A stretch of 55,605 nt of DNA, taken from positions 1-55,605 of the forward strand of contig NZ_FNVR01000028.1 of the NCBI RefSeq assembly GCF_900108085.1. Direction: 5' to 3'. The notes beneath the pieces were generated by a model, which made no database searches, was not told the DNA's origin, and saw only the letters and a list, made by a program, of their open reading frames with translations. Made by a program: the position numbers and the translations under genes. The stretch comes from Algoriphagus boritolerans DSM 17298 = JCM 18970 (GTDB taxonomy: Bacteria; Bacteroidota; Bacteroidia; Cytophagales; Cyclobacteriaceae). Position 1 is the first letter of the stretch. Each line of letters begins with the position of its first letter. Shown here piece after piece: positions 33,887-44,321 of the stretch.

Positions 33887-36800
33887 TTACTTCGCATTGA
33901 AAGTAATTCCCATCAGAATAAATGTGCCCAGTTCCGCTCCTTTTGGATCGCTGACAAAGTATAGCTTGTGCTTTTTGCCGTCGGCAGTTCCAGTGACAGG
34001 AATAGTAGCTTGGTGCATTCGGATCGGAGCATCCGGGGCTTTGAACCCTTCTCCCGGTACATGTACTCCCTGTGCGATTACCTCTCCAGTTGGACTGTCC
34101 AGTCTGATTTCAAAGTTTATTGGAAGAGTGATTGGTTCCATGGAAGCTGTCATGAGGGTTACTGAGCCAATTTCTGACATATCAACAGCAGGAATTGCAA
34201 AAGAACCTGCTTTACTTGGTACCATCAGTAGCGGTCTGCCGTCAAACACCATTTTGGTATAATCTGAATAGTCTGTCGTTTGACTCAAATCGAATGAGTT
34301 TGAAGTCAACATCACTGAATTTGCTCCTGTCAAAGGCTTGATATTTTCACCACCCTTGTCGGTATAAGTGGCTGAAATGATCAATGCGCCGGTAGGTGAA
34401 GGAGCTTTGCCTAATGTCGGGTCTACGGATCCTTTTGCTGGCAAACTCGGCTTAGCCTCGTTTCTTAGCGATAAGATGTAAGTGACTAGTGCATTTGCAT
34501 CCGTAGTATTCAGGTCAGGATTAGCGGGCATGGCCGTTTCGCCCCATACTCCTCCGCCACCGTTTTTGATTTTATTCAAAAGGTAGTTTCTGTCTCGCTC
34601 TCTGTATTTTTTGGCTACAGCGGTGTAGGCTGGACCGATTGAAGCCTCGTCTTCCTTATGACAAGTCTTGCAAGTCAAAGATTGTACAAGCGATTTCCCT
34701 GTCATGGCTTCGCTCATTACCTTGTGTCCCATATCCGCTTCTGCCATATCCACACCTGAAATGTAATCTGCAGAAACATAAAGCGAAGAAAGATCAGAGC
34801 TGGCTGCAGGTTCTTCCTGATCGGAGACGGCGACAGTATAGGCTACTTTTTTACCTGGGAAATAGAAAGACTGATTGCCGTCAATGGCTATCTGGATCTT
34901 CGGTGCGGTATTTCCTGAATAAACTGAAACAGGAGTGCTTGCCCCAGAAAGGCCAGCCGGGTCATTAGCCGTCACTACTACTTCGAAATCACCCACTGAA
35001 TTGAACGTATGCGTCAGGGTCGGCTCCTGAGTTGTCCGGGTCTCACCATTTCCAAGATTCCAAGTGTAGGACAATGGATCTTTTTCCGGGTCACTTGCAG
35101 TCGCAGTGAAGGTGACCGTAAGCGGATTACTTCCAGAGGTCTTATCCACAGCAAGTTTAGCTACGACAGGTGCTCGATTTCCCCCGTTGAAGTCAATTCG
35201 GGATAGTCCTGAATCTGTATTTTTGCTAAACCACCCATTTCCATATTCCAAAATGTAGATTTTGCCGTCGGGGCCCATTTCCATATCGATCATGGCGTTG
35301 AATTTTGTACTCGGCATGAAAGCCTCCATTTTTTCAAAATCACCATTCTCATTCATCGTCACTGCTTTGATCCAACCTCTGATCCAGTCATAGATGAAAA
35401 GTTTTCCATCATAATAGTCAGGGAAGCGGGTTTCTGCAGGGAACAGGTCTGAGTAGTAGACAGGACCTGCCATGGCATTTCTTCCACCTGTTCCCAACTG
35501 TGGAAATTCTTCAGAAGCACTATATGGATACCAAATAAATGCCGGCTGCACAGCTGGCAGCTCTTTCAAGCCGGTGTTGTTAGGAGAATTGTTGACTGGT
35601 TTTTCCGGGTCAAAAGCAGGTCCGGCACTACCTGTTTCGTAATTGAACTCACGATACATGTAATTATTTCCAATGGAGTAAGGCCAACCGAAGTTACCTG
35701 CTTTTCTTGCTTGATTGACTTCGTCATAACCTTTTGGACCCCTCGTATCAAGTGAGTCGTTGGCGGCATCAGGTCCAACTTCACCCCAATAAAGAAAGCC
35801 TGTTTTTTGATCCACAGAGATTCTGTAAGGGTTTCTGTTTCCCTGAACAAAAATTTCGGGACGCGTACCTTCAGTACCTGCGGGGTATAAGTTGCCTGCT
35901 GGAATGGTATATGAACCATCTTCTGCTACCTTGATTCGAAGGATTTTTCCTCTCAGGTCATTGGAATTACCTGAGCTTCTTCTGGCATCCCATTGTTTTC
36001 TGCCATCACGACTATCCACTGGTGCAAAGCCTGCTAGGACATATTCGGATTCGTTTTGATTAAAAGGGGTAGAGTTATCCCCGGTGGAAAGAAACAAGTT
36101 TCCTTCTTTATCAAATGCAATTGATCCACCGGTATGGCAGCAGATATTACGCTGAGAATAAAGCTCCAAAATCACTTTTTCGGAATTCATATCCCAAACT
36201 CCATCTTTGAAAACAAATCGGGAAAGTCTGTTGACTTCTTTGTCTCCGGTGGGAGCATAAAATGCAAATACAAAATTGTTGGTTGCGTAGTTTGGATCTT
36301 TTTGTATGCCCATCAGTCCTTCCTCCGCATTAACTCCGGGCACTTCAGCTTTCCAATAGACATCCAGTTTGGCCACTTCTTTTAACTCTTGAGTTTCGTT
36401 ATCATAGAGTAAAATTTCACCCCTTCGCTGGGCAACTAGAATATCCAGATCAGGAAGGATGGTCATTTCTGTAGGCTCCGTGAATTGCCCGATTGAGAGA
36501 TTAGTCTTCGTGAATCGGTTTTCCTCCGGAACTCGTTTTGATTTTGCTTTGGAGTAATCTAACTGCTCGTTTCCTCCAATTGCATATTGGATTCCAGCTA
36601 ATAAATGCTGAAGAAATTCAGCTTCCTGATATGATTCTTTGGTATGTCCACCCCCTGTATAATAAGCGCGTCCTCCATCGTACTCATGATACCAAGCAAT
36701 CGGGTGTTCACCCATATCCATTCCACCTTGATAGGAAGCTTCGTCCAGCATCAGAAGTTTTTTTGTATCGGGATTTACATCCTTGTAGCTATACCATTCG

Positions 36801-37336
36801 TCCGTTCTTTCCCAGTTTTCAGGCAAAAAGTCTACTGAAGGATGTTTTTCGCCTGTTTTTGTGATTTTTCCTGGCTGCACATTGGGATGTGGGTCGTTGA
36901 TGCCCGGATGATCTGAGAAATAGCCTCCGACCAATTTATTGTACCAGCTCCAATCATACTCTGTGTCTGCTGCGGCATGAATTCCAAGGTATCCTCCTCC
37001 TGACTGAATGTATCGCTCGAAGTCTGCCTCCTGGTAGTTGTTTAATACATCTCCGGTAGTGCTGAGGAAGATTACGGCGGCATATTGCGCCAGATTTTCT
37101 TCGTTGATGTTTTCCGCATTTTTGGTAGTATCGACCTGGAAGCCATTTTCAGCTCCCAATTTTTGAATTGCGGCAATTCCGTCAGGAATTGATTCGTGGT
37201 AGAATCCGGCTGTTTTACTGAAAATCAGGACTTTTGGATCACCTTCTCGCTTTTTACTACAAGACGAAAGGCCCATTCCGATCAATAACAATAATACCAG
37301 TAGCAATAAACTACGTAGGTTTTTGGGTAAATGCAT
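33887..37336 (-). CDS. ThuA / PQQ-type sugar dehydrogenase / PKD / cytochrome c lipoprotein
   Basis: A modular 1149-residue envelope protein. Lipobox LSSC lies at 23-26. A ThuA domain (about 35-257: KVLIFSKTAGFYHES, GGGYLGIHAAADTEYDW) leads. A glucose/sorbosone dehydrogenase-like propeller follows (about 280-700: GLMGIQKDPNYA, GNRNPYRISVD, GEVGPDA). Then come a PKD domain (about 717-805), a cytochrome c domain with CKTCH at ~887 and axial-type Met in AMPANP at ~935, and a C-terminal beta-rich carbohydrate-binding-like module. It probably oxidises sugars in the periplasm and hands electrons to the fused haem. It has its own terminator; galK lies upstream on the same strand. Confidence 0.92.
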   Translation of the reverse strand: MHLPKNLRSLLLLVLLLLIGMGLSSCSKKREGDPKVLIFSKTAGFYHESIPDGIAAIQKLGAENGFQVDTTKNAENINEENLAQYAAVIFLSTTGDVLNNYQEADFERYIQSGGGYLGIHAAADTEYDWSWYNKLVGGYFSDHPGINDPHPNVQPGKITKTGEKHPSVDFLPENWERTDEWYSYKDVNPDTKKLLMLDEASYQGGMDMGEHPIAWYHEYDGGRAYYTGGGHTKESYQEAEFLQHLLAGIQYAIGGNEQLDYSKAKSKRVPEENRFTKTNLSIGQFTEPTEMTILPDLDILVAQRRGEILLYDNETQELKEVAKLDVYWKAEVPGVNAEEGLMGIQKDPNYATNNFVFAFYAPTGDKEVNRLSRFVFKDGVWDMNSEKVILELYSQRNICCHTGGSIAFDKEGNLFLSTGDNSTPFNQNESEYVLAGFAPVDSRDGRKQWDARRSSGNSNDLRGKILRIKVAEDGSYTIPAGNLYPAGTEGTRPEIFVQGNRNPYRISVDQKTGFLYWGEVGPDAANDSLDTRGPKGYDEVNQARKAGNFGWPYSIGNNYMYREFNYETGSAGPAFDPEKPVNNSPNNTGLKELPAVQPAFIWYPYSASEEFPQLGTGGRNAMAGPVYYSDLFPAETRFPDYYDGKLFIYDWIRGWIKAVTMNENGDFEKMEAFMPSTKFNAMIDMEMGPDGKIYILEYGNGWFSKNTDSGLSRIDFNGGNRAPVVAKLAVDKTSGSNPLTVTFTATASDPEKDPLSYTWNLGNGETRTTQEPTLTHTFNSVGDFEVVVTANDPAGLSGASTPVSVYSGNTAPKIQIAIDGNQSFYFPGKKVAYTVAVSDQEEPAASSDLSSLYVSADYISGVDMAEADMGHKVMSEAMTGKSLVQSLTCKTCHKEDEASIGPAYTAVAKKYRERDRNYLLNKIKNGGGGVWGETAMPANPDLNTTDANALVTYILSLRNEAKPSLPAKGSVDPTLGKAPSPTGALIISATYTDKGGENIKPLTGANSVMLTSNSFDLSQTTDYSDYTKMVFDGRPLLMVPSKAGSFAIPAVDMSEIGSVTLMTASMEPITLPINFEIRLDSPTGEVIAQGVHVPGEGFKAPDAPIRMHQATIPVTGTADGKKHKLYFVSDPKGAELGTFILMGITFNAK

Positions 37337-37452
37337 AGGTTTTGAAATTTTGGGGAAATTAGGGAAATTCCGCGAAATGCGGGCTAAAGGCCTGAAAATA
37401 GGGGTTTTTAATAGACCAACAGCCTGATTCTATCGACGAAAGGTGGCAGATG

Positions 37453-38598
37453 TCAAACAAGCTGGGCACCGTCACTGATCCTGACCGGAATAAATTCCGT
37501 TTTGATTCCAAACTTGTCTAAATAGGAATCGCCAATTTGGGATTTGAAGGAATCTAATTCTGAGTTTTTGACTAGATTAATAGTGCAGCCACCGAAACCT
37601 CCTCCCATCATTCGGGAACCAAGGACTCCCTTCAGATCCCATGATTTTTCTGCCAGGAAATCCAATTCGGTACAACTAACTTCAAAATCGTTACTCAAAC
37701 TTTGATGGGATGCTTTTAGGAGAATTCCAAAACCGGTTAAATCACCTGTTTTTAGTGCCTTTGCAGCATCATGAACGCGACCGCATTCTGTGATGACATG
37801 TTTAGCTTTGGGGAAAAGCGCTGCGGGGAGGATACTTCCTATTTTTCCCAATTCAGTGTCAGGAATATCCCGAAGGGTAACTATACCGGGGAAACTCTCC
37901 TGAAGAATACGTACACTTTCTTCGCATGCTTCCCTTCGTTGGTTATAAGCTGAATCTGCAAGGGAGTGCTTTACCTTGGAATTGACCAAAATCAGCGAAT
38001 AATCTCCAAGCTCAACAGGGATTTCCACGTGAGTATTGGATCGACAGTCGAGAAGCAGTGCCCTATCTTTTTTTCCAAATGCAGAAGCATACGGGTCCAT
38101 TATTCCGCATTTTACACCTGCAAAAAGATGCTCGGATTTTTGTGCGTAAAGTGCAATGGATTTTTTGGAAATCTTAAAATCGAAAAGTCCCGAAATCGCA
38201 GTTCCAATGGCAACAGACAATGCGGCTGAGGAGGAAAGTCCCGAACCTACAGGGATATTTCCCCCAATGACCATATCAAATCCCGAAATGGAATACCCAG
38301 CCTGCTTCAGCAAAGCGACCATTCCCATAACATAGGTTGCCCAATGTCCTTTTTTCGGAGAGAATGCATCTAATTCAAATTTGAATTCCTGATCAAAGTC
38401 CAAAGAATAAAGCTGGCAGACGTCTAAGTCGTTTGTTTGAATTGCAACCCAAATTCCCTTTTCTACAGCGGCAGGAAACACAAATCCCTCCTGGTAATCT
38501 GTATGCTCTCCGATCAGATTGATCCTACCTGGAGCAAAAGCAATGAGGGGAGTAGTGGAAAAGTGGGACTGGAAAGTTTGGGTGATGTTATCAAGCAT
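37453..38598 (-). CDS. galK: Galactokinase
   Basis: A 381-residue GHMP kinase. The galactokinase signature GRINLIGEHTDY lies at about 24-35, the ATP-binding GSGLSSSAA at about 118-126 and the third motif GGGFGGC near 335. It phosphorylates alpha-D-galactose at C1, the first Leloir step, in the cytoplasm. The length is standard. It follows the LacI-family regulator by about 100 bp on the same strand, so the regulator probably controls it. No galT or galE is seen here. Confidence 0.95.
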   Translation of the reverse strand: MLDNITQTFQSHFSTTPLIAFAPGRINLIGEHTDYQEGFVFPAAVEKGIWVAIQTNDLDVCQLYSLDFDQEFKFELDAFSPKKGHWATYVMGMVALLKQAGYSISGFDMVIGGNIPVGSGLSSSAALSVAIGTAISGLFDFKISKKSIALYAQKSEHLFAGVKCGIMDPYASAFGKKDRALLLDCRSNTHVEIPVELGDYSLILVNSKVKHSLADSAYNQRREACEESVRILQESFPGIVTLRDIPDTELGKIGSILPAALFPKAKHVITECGRVHDAAKALKTGDLTGFGILLKASHQSLSNDFEVSCTELDFLAEKSWDLKGVLGSRMMGGGFGGCTINLVKNSELDSFKSQIGDSYLDKFGIKTEFIPVRISDGAQLV

Positions 38599-38699
38599 GG
38601 GTGGGATTTGTTTGTGCGGAAGTGTGTGGTAAGCTTTACTTTGTAAGTAGTGATAGTTAACTACTGACCCCTTACTTTTTACTACTTACAATTATCAAT

Positions 38700-39731
38700 T
38701 CATTTCACCTGAAAATGCTGGGAGGACTTTCTCGGTACCAAAGTAGTCTCCAGTACAATGGAAATCGGATCTTCCGAAGCCAAGCCATCCAATTGATCCA
38801 ATAGGTGAGTTACGGCGAGTTTACCCATTTCATAGCCGGGTTGGGCCACGGTGGTAAGGGGCGGCTCGATAACAGCAGATGTGGGATTGTTGGTGAACCC
38901 AGCCAAGGCCATATCCTCCGGGATTTTGATGCCCATGGATTTCCATTCAGTCAATACATCCACTGCGACGGGATCGATCATGCAAAAAACAGCATCAGGT
39001 CGTGGATCCATTTCGGTGATTTCCCGGGCCACTCTGACATTATCTTCCAAGGTCAAATCTGATATTTTAATCAACAAAGGGTCATTTTCAATCCCATATT
39101 CAGCTAAAGCTTTGAGATAGCCTTCTTTTCGCTTTTTGGAAATATATAGGTCTTCTGGTCCTGAGACATAGACGATGCGGCGGTTATTCCCCTCCAATAA
39201 ATGATGGGTGACCTGATAGGCTCCTCCTACATCATTGAAGGTGACCTTAGAAACAGGTATCTCTTCGTGTACCCGGTCGAAAAGAACGAAATTGATCTCC
39301 CGGTTATAGAGTTCATAGAGATGGTCAAACTTGTTGGTCTCACGGCTAAGCGAAATCAATAGTCCGTCTACTTGGCTCGAGACGAGTGTTCGGATGTTTG
39401 CTTTTTCCTGATCGATGGACTCGTTTGACTGACAAATCATCACATTGTAACCCCGCTTATTGGCATAATCCTGAATGCCGCTGATGCAGGAGGCAAAAAA
39501 GTGGGAGGTGATTTCCGGTACAATAACTCCAAGTGTTTTAGATCGGCTGATTCGAAGACTTTGCGCCAGCAAATTAGGCTGGTAATTCATCTCCTTGGCC
39601 ATTTCCACAATCTTGCGCTTGGTCTCAGGATGGAGTTCCGGTGAGTCCTTGAGCGCTCGTGAAATGGTAGAAACAGACACGCCAAGTTTCTTGGCGATCT
39701 CCTTCATGGTAATCTGATGGCCTCTCTTCAT
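38700..39731 (-). CDS. LacI-family transcriptional regulator
   Basis: A 343-residue regulator. The N-terminal HTH (TMKEIAKKLGVSVSTISRAL) and hinge (YQPNLLAQSLR) are classical LacI, followed by a periplasmic-binding-type effector domain (TLGVIVPEITSHFFASCI, VDGLLISLSRE, MALAGFTNNPTSAVIEPPLT, QPGYEMGKLA). It probably senses a sugar, and galactose metabolism is the nearest candidate because galK lies immediately downstream. It is upstream of galK on the minus strand; the M28 peptidase gene ends about 75 bp before its start. Confidence 0.93.
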   Translation of the reverse strand: MKRGHQITMKEIAKKLGVSVSTISRALKDSPELHPETKRKIVEMAKEMNYQPNLLAQSLRISRSKTLGVIVPEITSHFFASCISGIQDYANKRGYNVMICQSNESIDQEKANIRTLVSSQVDGLLISLSRETNKFDHLYELYNREINFVLFDRVHEEIPVSKVTFNDVGGAYQVTHHLLEGNNRRIVYVSGPEDLYISKKRKEGYLKALAEYGIENDPLLIKISDLTLEDNVRVAREITEMDPRPDAVFCMIDPVAVDVLTEWKSMGIKIPEDMALAGFTNNPTSAVIEPPLTTVAQPGYEMGKLAVTHLLDQLDGLASEDPISIVLETTLVPRKSSQHFQVK

Positions 39732-39805
39732 ACTGTTGTTTTTCCTAATTTGTAATCTGCAATCGTCTGCACTGGTACAATTTGCAAAAAACTTTATAAA
39801 AAACG

Positions 39806-40786
39806 CTATTCTTGATAAACTGTAAATAAAACCGTCTCCCCAACAGCCCTTAGGGTTCGGACGTCTATGAGATCCATATTATCCTGGTGGGTATGATGAT
39901 AATGGCTGAATCCGAAGTCAGGCGAAAACTCGATGATGTCAATCATCGGGATTCCTGCATTGACATTGACAAAGGCATGATCGTCGAGTATCTCAGGGGC
40001 ATCTTTTTGGATAAAAAAGTCCGAATGACCGATCTTGGAAGCATTTCCCCATACTTTACTCACAATGCCGGCGGCATACTGTCTGGAGTACCCCTCCCGA
40101 TAGAATTTGGCATTTTTCCCCCCGACCAAATCCACCAAAATCCCATAGAAGGCCGAATAATTAGGAATGTGCTTGTTTTTGGACCAATACCGGGAACCGT
40201 GGCACCACCAAAACTCCTGCGCGTTATTTCTGATCTTGGTGTTTTCTGGTTCTCCATCATCCTCTCCGTCAAAGAGAATGATGTCAATACCCACATCTGG
40301 TTTTAGTTCTTGCGAGGAGATCGTTCGTGCAATTTCCAGCAAAACCCCAACGCCGGATCCTCCGTCGTTTGCCCCATCGATCGGTTCGTTCAGTCGCTCC
40401 GTGTCTTTGTCGGCAATTCTGCGAGTATCCCAATGTGCTGCGAGGAGGATTCTTTTAGTAGCTTGTGGATTGTAGGAGGCGATGATGTTGCTCAGGTCCC
40501 AAGTCAAACCATCGTAGGTTTTTGCCTGAAAATCCTGCGTTTGCACGCTCCATCCAAAGCTTTGGAGCTTCGAAATCATCCAGGCTTTGGTGTCTGAATG
40601 GCCTTTGGTTCCAGGGACACGAGGACCGAAGTTCACTTGTTTTTGGACAAAAGCATAGGCTGAATCTGCATTGAAAGTGGGGTAGGGCTTACTGATTACC
40701 TCTTCTACGACTGTTTCTGTGGCTTTTTCGCCATTACACGCCCAGGTGAAAATAAGCAATGTAATCAGCCATAATCTATTCTTCAT
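39806..40786 (-). CDS. M28 family metallopeptidase, glutaminyl-cyclase-like lipoprotein
   Basis: A protein of about 326 residues with a lipoprotein signal ([13 protein letters not shown], lipobox WAC). The zinc ligands of the M28 fold are visible: [25 protein letters not shown] and the C-terminal [11 protein letters not shown]. The insertion ending GSRYW resembles glutaminyl-peptide cyclotransferases more than aminopeptidases, so N-terminal pyroglutamate formation in the periplasm is likely, with aminopeptidase activity as the alternative. The ATG at 40786 is preferred to 40798. The gene begins inside the last codons of cysS (11-bp overlap), so the two are coupled. Confidence 0.85.
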   Translation of the reverse strand: MKNRLWLITLLIFTWACNGEKATETVVEEVISKPYPTFNADSAYAFVQKQVNFGPRVPGTKGHSDTKAWMISKLQSFGWSVQTQDFQAKTYDGLTWDLSNIIASYNPQATKRILLAAHWDTRRIADKDTERLNEPIDGANDGGSGVGVLLEIARTISSQELKPDVGIDIILFDGEDDGEPENTKIRNNAQEFWWCHGSRYWSKNKHIPNYSAFYGILVDLVGGKNAKFYREGYSRQYAAGIVSKVWGNASKIGHSDFFIQKDAPEILDDHAFVNVNAGIPMIDIIEFSPDFGFSHYHHTHQDNMDLIDVRTLRAVGETVLFTVYQE

Positions 40787-42269
40787 ATGCCCAATCAATT
40801 TTATCCTTCATGTCTTTGACTACGAACCCCATTTCTTTGAGGCTCGCACGGATTTCATCCACCTTGGCATAATTTCTTGCTGTTTTTGCTTCCGAATAGA
40901 GTTTTAACAACAAATCCAGCATGGCGTTTTGTACTTCGCCTTTTTCTTCGATCAAACCCAAAATGTCCACTACGAAAGTGATGAAAGTTTCTTTCATTTT
41001 TGAAAAGACTTCCTCTCCCAGTGCAGCTGACTGAAGCTGTCCGGTGAAGATGGAGTTGATCTTTTTCAATAAATTAAACAAGTGACCGATCGCCTGCGCA
41101 GTGTTGAAATCGTCATCCATCGCACGATAGGCCGCAGCAATGCTTTGCTCGACCTGTTGGATTTGCTCCTGATCTTGTTCAGCTTCCGGATTTGGCACAA
41201 ACGCAATTGCTCTGGCGATCCGGAGTCCATTGATAAGCTTCTTGTATCCTTTTTTCGCAGCTTTTAGTGCATCATTGGAGAAGTCCAAGGTAGACCGATA
41301 ATGAGCCGTCAACATGAAGTATCGGATCGTCATAGGGCTGTAGGCTTGCTCCAGAAGTTTATGGTTTCCGGTGAAAAGCTCCTGCAGGTTGATGAAATTC
41401 CCCAATGATTTGCCCATCTTCTGACCGTTGATCGTGATCATGTTATTGTGCATCCAGTATTTGGCGGGATCGTGGTGATTGCAGGCGTTGGCCTGTGCGA
41501 TTTCGCACTCATGATGCGGGAACATCAGGTCCATACCCCCACCGTGAATGTCAAACTGGGTTCCCAGATATTTTGAACTCATAGCTGTACACTCGAGGTG
41601 CCAGCCCGGAAAACCCACGCCCCAAGGAGAATCCCATTTCATCAGGTGCTCTGGCGAGGCATTTTTCCAAAGGGCGAAATCTACAGCATTTCGTTTTTCT
41701 CCCTGTCCGTCCAAATCCCGGCTTCCACTCATCAGTTCGTCCAGAACTCGCCCGGAAAGTTTTCCATATTGGTAGCTTTTATTGTATTTCAACACATCGA
41801 AATAGACCGAACCATTCACTTCATAGGCCAAACCTTCATTCAAAATGGCTTCGACCAAGGCGATTTGCTCGGGAATATGACCTGTAGCGCGGGGTTCGAT
41901 GTTCGGCTTCCAGGTATTGAGCAAAGCCATGTCCCGATGGTAGGTGTCTGTATACTGTTGGGCTACTTCCATCGGTTCCAACTTTTCCAACTTGGCCTTT
42001 TTAGCTATTTTATCTTCCCCTTCATCTGCATCGCCTTGAAGGTGCCCTACATCGGTGATGTTCCGAACATAGCGAACCCGATAACCCAAATGAGTCAAAT
42101 AGCGATTCACCGTGTCAAATGTAATAGCAGGTCGGCCGTGGCCTAAGTGAGCATCCCCATAAACAGTCGGTCCGCAGACGTACATTCCGACAAACGGAGG
42201 ACTGAGTGGTGCAAAATCTTCCTTTTGTCGGGAAAGTGTATTATAGAGTTTGAGTTGATGCGATTTCAT
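40776..42269 (-). CDS. cysS: Cysteinyl-tRNA synthetase
   Basis: A 497-residue class I aminoacyl-tRNA synthetase. The zinc and active-site segment [20 protein letters not shown] contains the HIGH-type motif. [12 protein letters not shown] and [10 protein letters not shown] supply further zinc ligands, and the KMSKS loop reads KMGKS in [11 protein letters not shown]. It charges tRNA-Cys in the cytoplasm. The ATG at 42269 ([10 protein letters not shown]) matches family starts; the ATG at 42302 adds residues coded by repeat-like spacer words. A C-terminal DALR helical domain is present. Confidence 0.96.
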   Translation of the reverse strand: MKSHQLKLYNTLSRQKEDFAPLSPPFVGMYVCGPTVYGDAHLGHGRPAITFDTVNRYLTHLGYRVRYVRNITDVGHLQGDADEGEDKIAKKAKLEKLEPMEVAQQYTDTYHRDMALLNTWKPNIEPRATGHIPEQIALVEAILNEGLAYEVNGSVYFDVLKYNKSYQYGKLSGRVLDELMSGSRDLDGQGEKRNAVDFALWKNASPEHLMKWDSPWGVGFPGWHLECTAMSSKYLGTQFDIHGGGMDLMFPHHECEIAQANACNHHDPAKYWMHNNMITINGQKMGKSLGNFINLQELFTGNHKLLEQAYSPMTIRYFMLTAHYRSTLDFSNDALKAAKKGYKKLINGLRIARAIAFVPNPEAEQDQEQIQQVEQSIAAAYRAMDDDFNTAQAIGHLFNLLKKINSIFTGQLQSAALGEEVFSKMKETFITFVVDILGLIEEKGEVQNAMLDLLLKLYSEAKTARNYAKVDEIRASLKEMGFVVKDMKDKIDWAYEE

Positions 42270-42605
42270 AGAATGTACGGAATACGAAGTACAAGGTACC
42301 AAGTATGGGATTAATCCGATTTTGATTTAAGGGTGCAAATTAGAGGATTCAGGCGGGGAAATGAAAAGAATTCAAGCAGAGGAGAACTTAAGTTTTCCAA
42401 AGGCGCTATTTCTAACTTTGCAAAAGTCCAAATTTTTCTAAACGCTGAGAAACAAAGGTCATTGAAGAGGATTTCTGTAGAAGTCCTGTCCATTTCTTCT
42501 TAATTCCATGAATTTCTTAATGTTAAAAAAACGGAAAACCTCCGATTCCAATTCGAACCGGAGGTCTTAAGTCTAGCATCTTGTTTCTAGTGCCTTGCTT
42601 TTTTT
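42270..42605. other. Spacer between cysS and purH
   Basis: It holds iterated words just upstream of cysS (GGAATACGAAGTACAAGGTA), an unremarkable AT-rich stretch and the purH terminator. A 60-codon minus-strand frame inside it has no coding look. Confidence 0.5.
42525..42565 (-). terminator. purH terminator
   Basis: The stem ACCTCCG / CGGAGGT has a 14-nt loop and an A-rich side (A run at 42525-42531) that becomes U-rich on the minus strand. It lies 40 bp past the purH stop. Confidence 0.72.
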
Positions 42606-44132
42606 TCAATGCTTAAAATGTCTCACGCCAGTCATCACCATGCTCATGCCGTGCGCATCGCAGAAGGCAATACTGTCTTGATCTTTGATCGATCCGCCTG
42701 GCTGGACGACAGCTGTAATTCCTGCTTTATATGCGATTTCTACGCAATCGGGGAATGGGAAGAAGGCGTCCGAGGCCATGACGGCACCTTTCAAGTCAAA
42801 ACCAAATTCCCTTGCTTTAGCAATGGCCTGGCGTAAGGCATCCACTCTGGAAGTTTGTCCCACACCACTGGAGAAGAGTTGGGTGTCGTTGCTCAGGATG
42901 ATCGTGTTAGACTTGGTGTGTTTACAGACTTTGGCTGCAAAAACCAAAGCGTCCAATTCTTTCTCAGTAGGGGAAACTTTGGTTACTACTTTGAAGTCAT
43001 CCTTGGTCTCAGTAGCCAAATCTTTGTCCTGCTCGATGATCCCATTCAGCAAGGTTTTGATCATTTTGGTGCCTGGCAGGTCCATTTTCTGACGAAGAAG
43101 AATTCTGTTTTTCTTGCCTTTCAGTAGATTCAAGGCGTCCTCTGTATACTGTGGCGCGATCAATACCTCAAAAAACAGGGAATGCATTTCTTCTGCAGCT
43201 GCCAAATCCACCGTTTGATTGGTGACTAAAACTCCTCCAAAAGCTGAAGTAGTGTCCGCTTCAAATGCTTTTTTGTAAGCTTCCTGTACGGTCGGAGCTA
43301 AAGCGACACCGCAGGCATTGGTGTGTTTTAGAATTGCAAAAGCTGTATTTCCTTGAAATTCAGCGATCAGATTTACGGCTGCATCCACGTCCACCAGGTT
43401 GTTGTAGGAAAGTTCCTTACCGTTCAATTGGTCAAAAAGTGCCTCCATATCCCCAAAAAAATGTGCCGCTTGGTGTGGGTTTTCTCCATATCGGAGGGCT
43501 TTGGCTTTGGTTTCTGAAACTTTCAGAGCAGGAATATTCTCTTTTTTGTTGAAATAGTTGAAAATATGCGTGTCGTAATTGGAAGAAATTTGGAAAGCCT
43601 GAGCAGCAAAATACCTTCGGTCCTCCATAGTGGTGCCTCCGTCTTGCTCAGAAAGCTTGGCCTCAAGTTCGCCGTATTGTGCTCTGGAAGCGATGATGAC
43701 CACGTCTTTGAAATTTTTCGCGGCTGCACGAATGAGGGAGATTCCTCCAATGTCGATTTTCTCAATAATATCCGTCTCAGACGCGCCAGAAGCTACAGTT
43801 TCTTCGAACGGATACAAATCGACAATGACGAGATCTATAGCAGGAATATCATATTCAATTGCCTGTCCTCGATCCCCGTCGTGGTCCCTTCGTTGGAGAA
43901 TTCCCCCGAAGATTTTCGGGTGGAGGGTCTTCACTCTTCCTCCGAAAATGGAAGGATAGCTGGTCAATTCTTCAACAGGGATGACTTCAGCGCCTTGCTC
44001 TTCGATAAATTTCTGGGTTCCTCCCGTAGAGTAGAGCTTTACGCCATGTTGTTTTAACAAGGCGATGATAGGCTCGAGGTTGTCCTTGTAATAGACAGAT
44101 ATGAGGGCAGATTGTATTTTTTTGATGGCCAT
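42606..44132 (-). CDS. purH: Bifunctional AICAR transformylase / IMP cyclohydrolase
   Basis: A 508-residue enzyme for the last two steps of purine synthesis. The IMP cyclohydrolase (MGS-like) domain fills the first ~145 residues: LYSTGGTQKFIEEQG, GRVKTLHPKIFGG and DLVIVDLYPFE. The AICAR transformylase part follows with RYGENPHQAA, LSYNNLVDVDAA, ILKHTNACGVA and the C-terminal AVVQPGGSIKDQD plus MVMTGVRHFKH. All key regions are present and the length is normal. It is monocistronic with its own terminator; purN is nearby but separated by the nuclease gene. Confidence 0.96.
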   Translation of the reverse strand: MAIKKIQSALISVYYKDNLEPIIALLKQHGVKLYSTGGTQKFIEEQGAEVIPVEELTSYPSIFGGRVKTLHPKIFGGILQRRDHDGDRGQAIEYDIPAIDLVIVDLYPFEETVASGASETDIIEKIDIGGISLIRAAAKNFKDVVIIASRAQYGELEAKLSEQDGGTTMEDRRYFAAQAFQISSNYDTHIFNYFNKKENIPALKVSETKAKALRYGENPHQAAHFFGDMEALFDQLNGKELSYNNLVDVDAAVNLIAEFQGNTAFAILKHTNACGVALAPTVQEAYKKAFEADTTSAFGGVLVTNQTVDLAAAEEMHSLFFEVLIAPQYTEDALNLLKGKKNRILLRQKMDLPGTKMIKTLLNGIIEQDKDLATETKDDFKVVTKVSPTEKELDALVFAAKVCKHTKSNTIILSNDTQLFSSGVGQTSRVDALRQAIAKAREFGFDLKGAVMASDAFFPFPDCVEIAYKAGITAVVQPGGSIKDQDSIAFCDAHGMSMVMTGVRHFKH

Positions 44133-44321
44133 TTAGGAATGGATTTGGATGAAATCTTTGGATGGCACAAAGGTAGGAAAAATGAGGAGGTAGGAAAAGT
44201 AAGATTCGCGATTTGCCCAACAAGGTGAATTTATACCGAAGGTTGTGGATTTTTTGAGCGAGACAAGCTAATCATTCTGATAATCGATCACCTAAAAAGA
44301 ATGCCTTTTTCTTAAATGGAA

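Noticed and set aside
42311..42493. 60-codon frame between cysS and purH
   Set aside because: Composition typical of spacer DNA; no domain, no conserved start context.
43566..44057. 163-codon frame antisense to purH
   Set aside because: Shadow of a conserved housekeeping gene with no recognisable domain.
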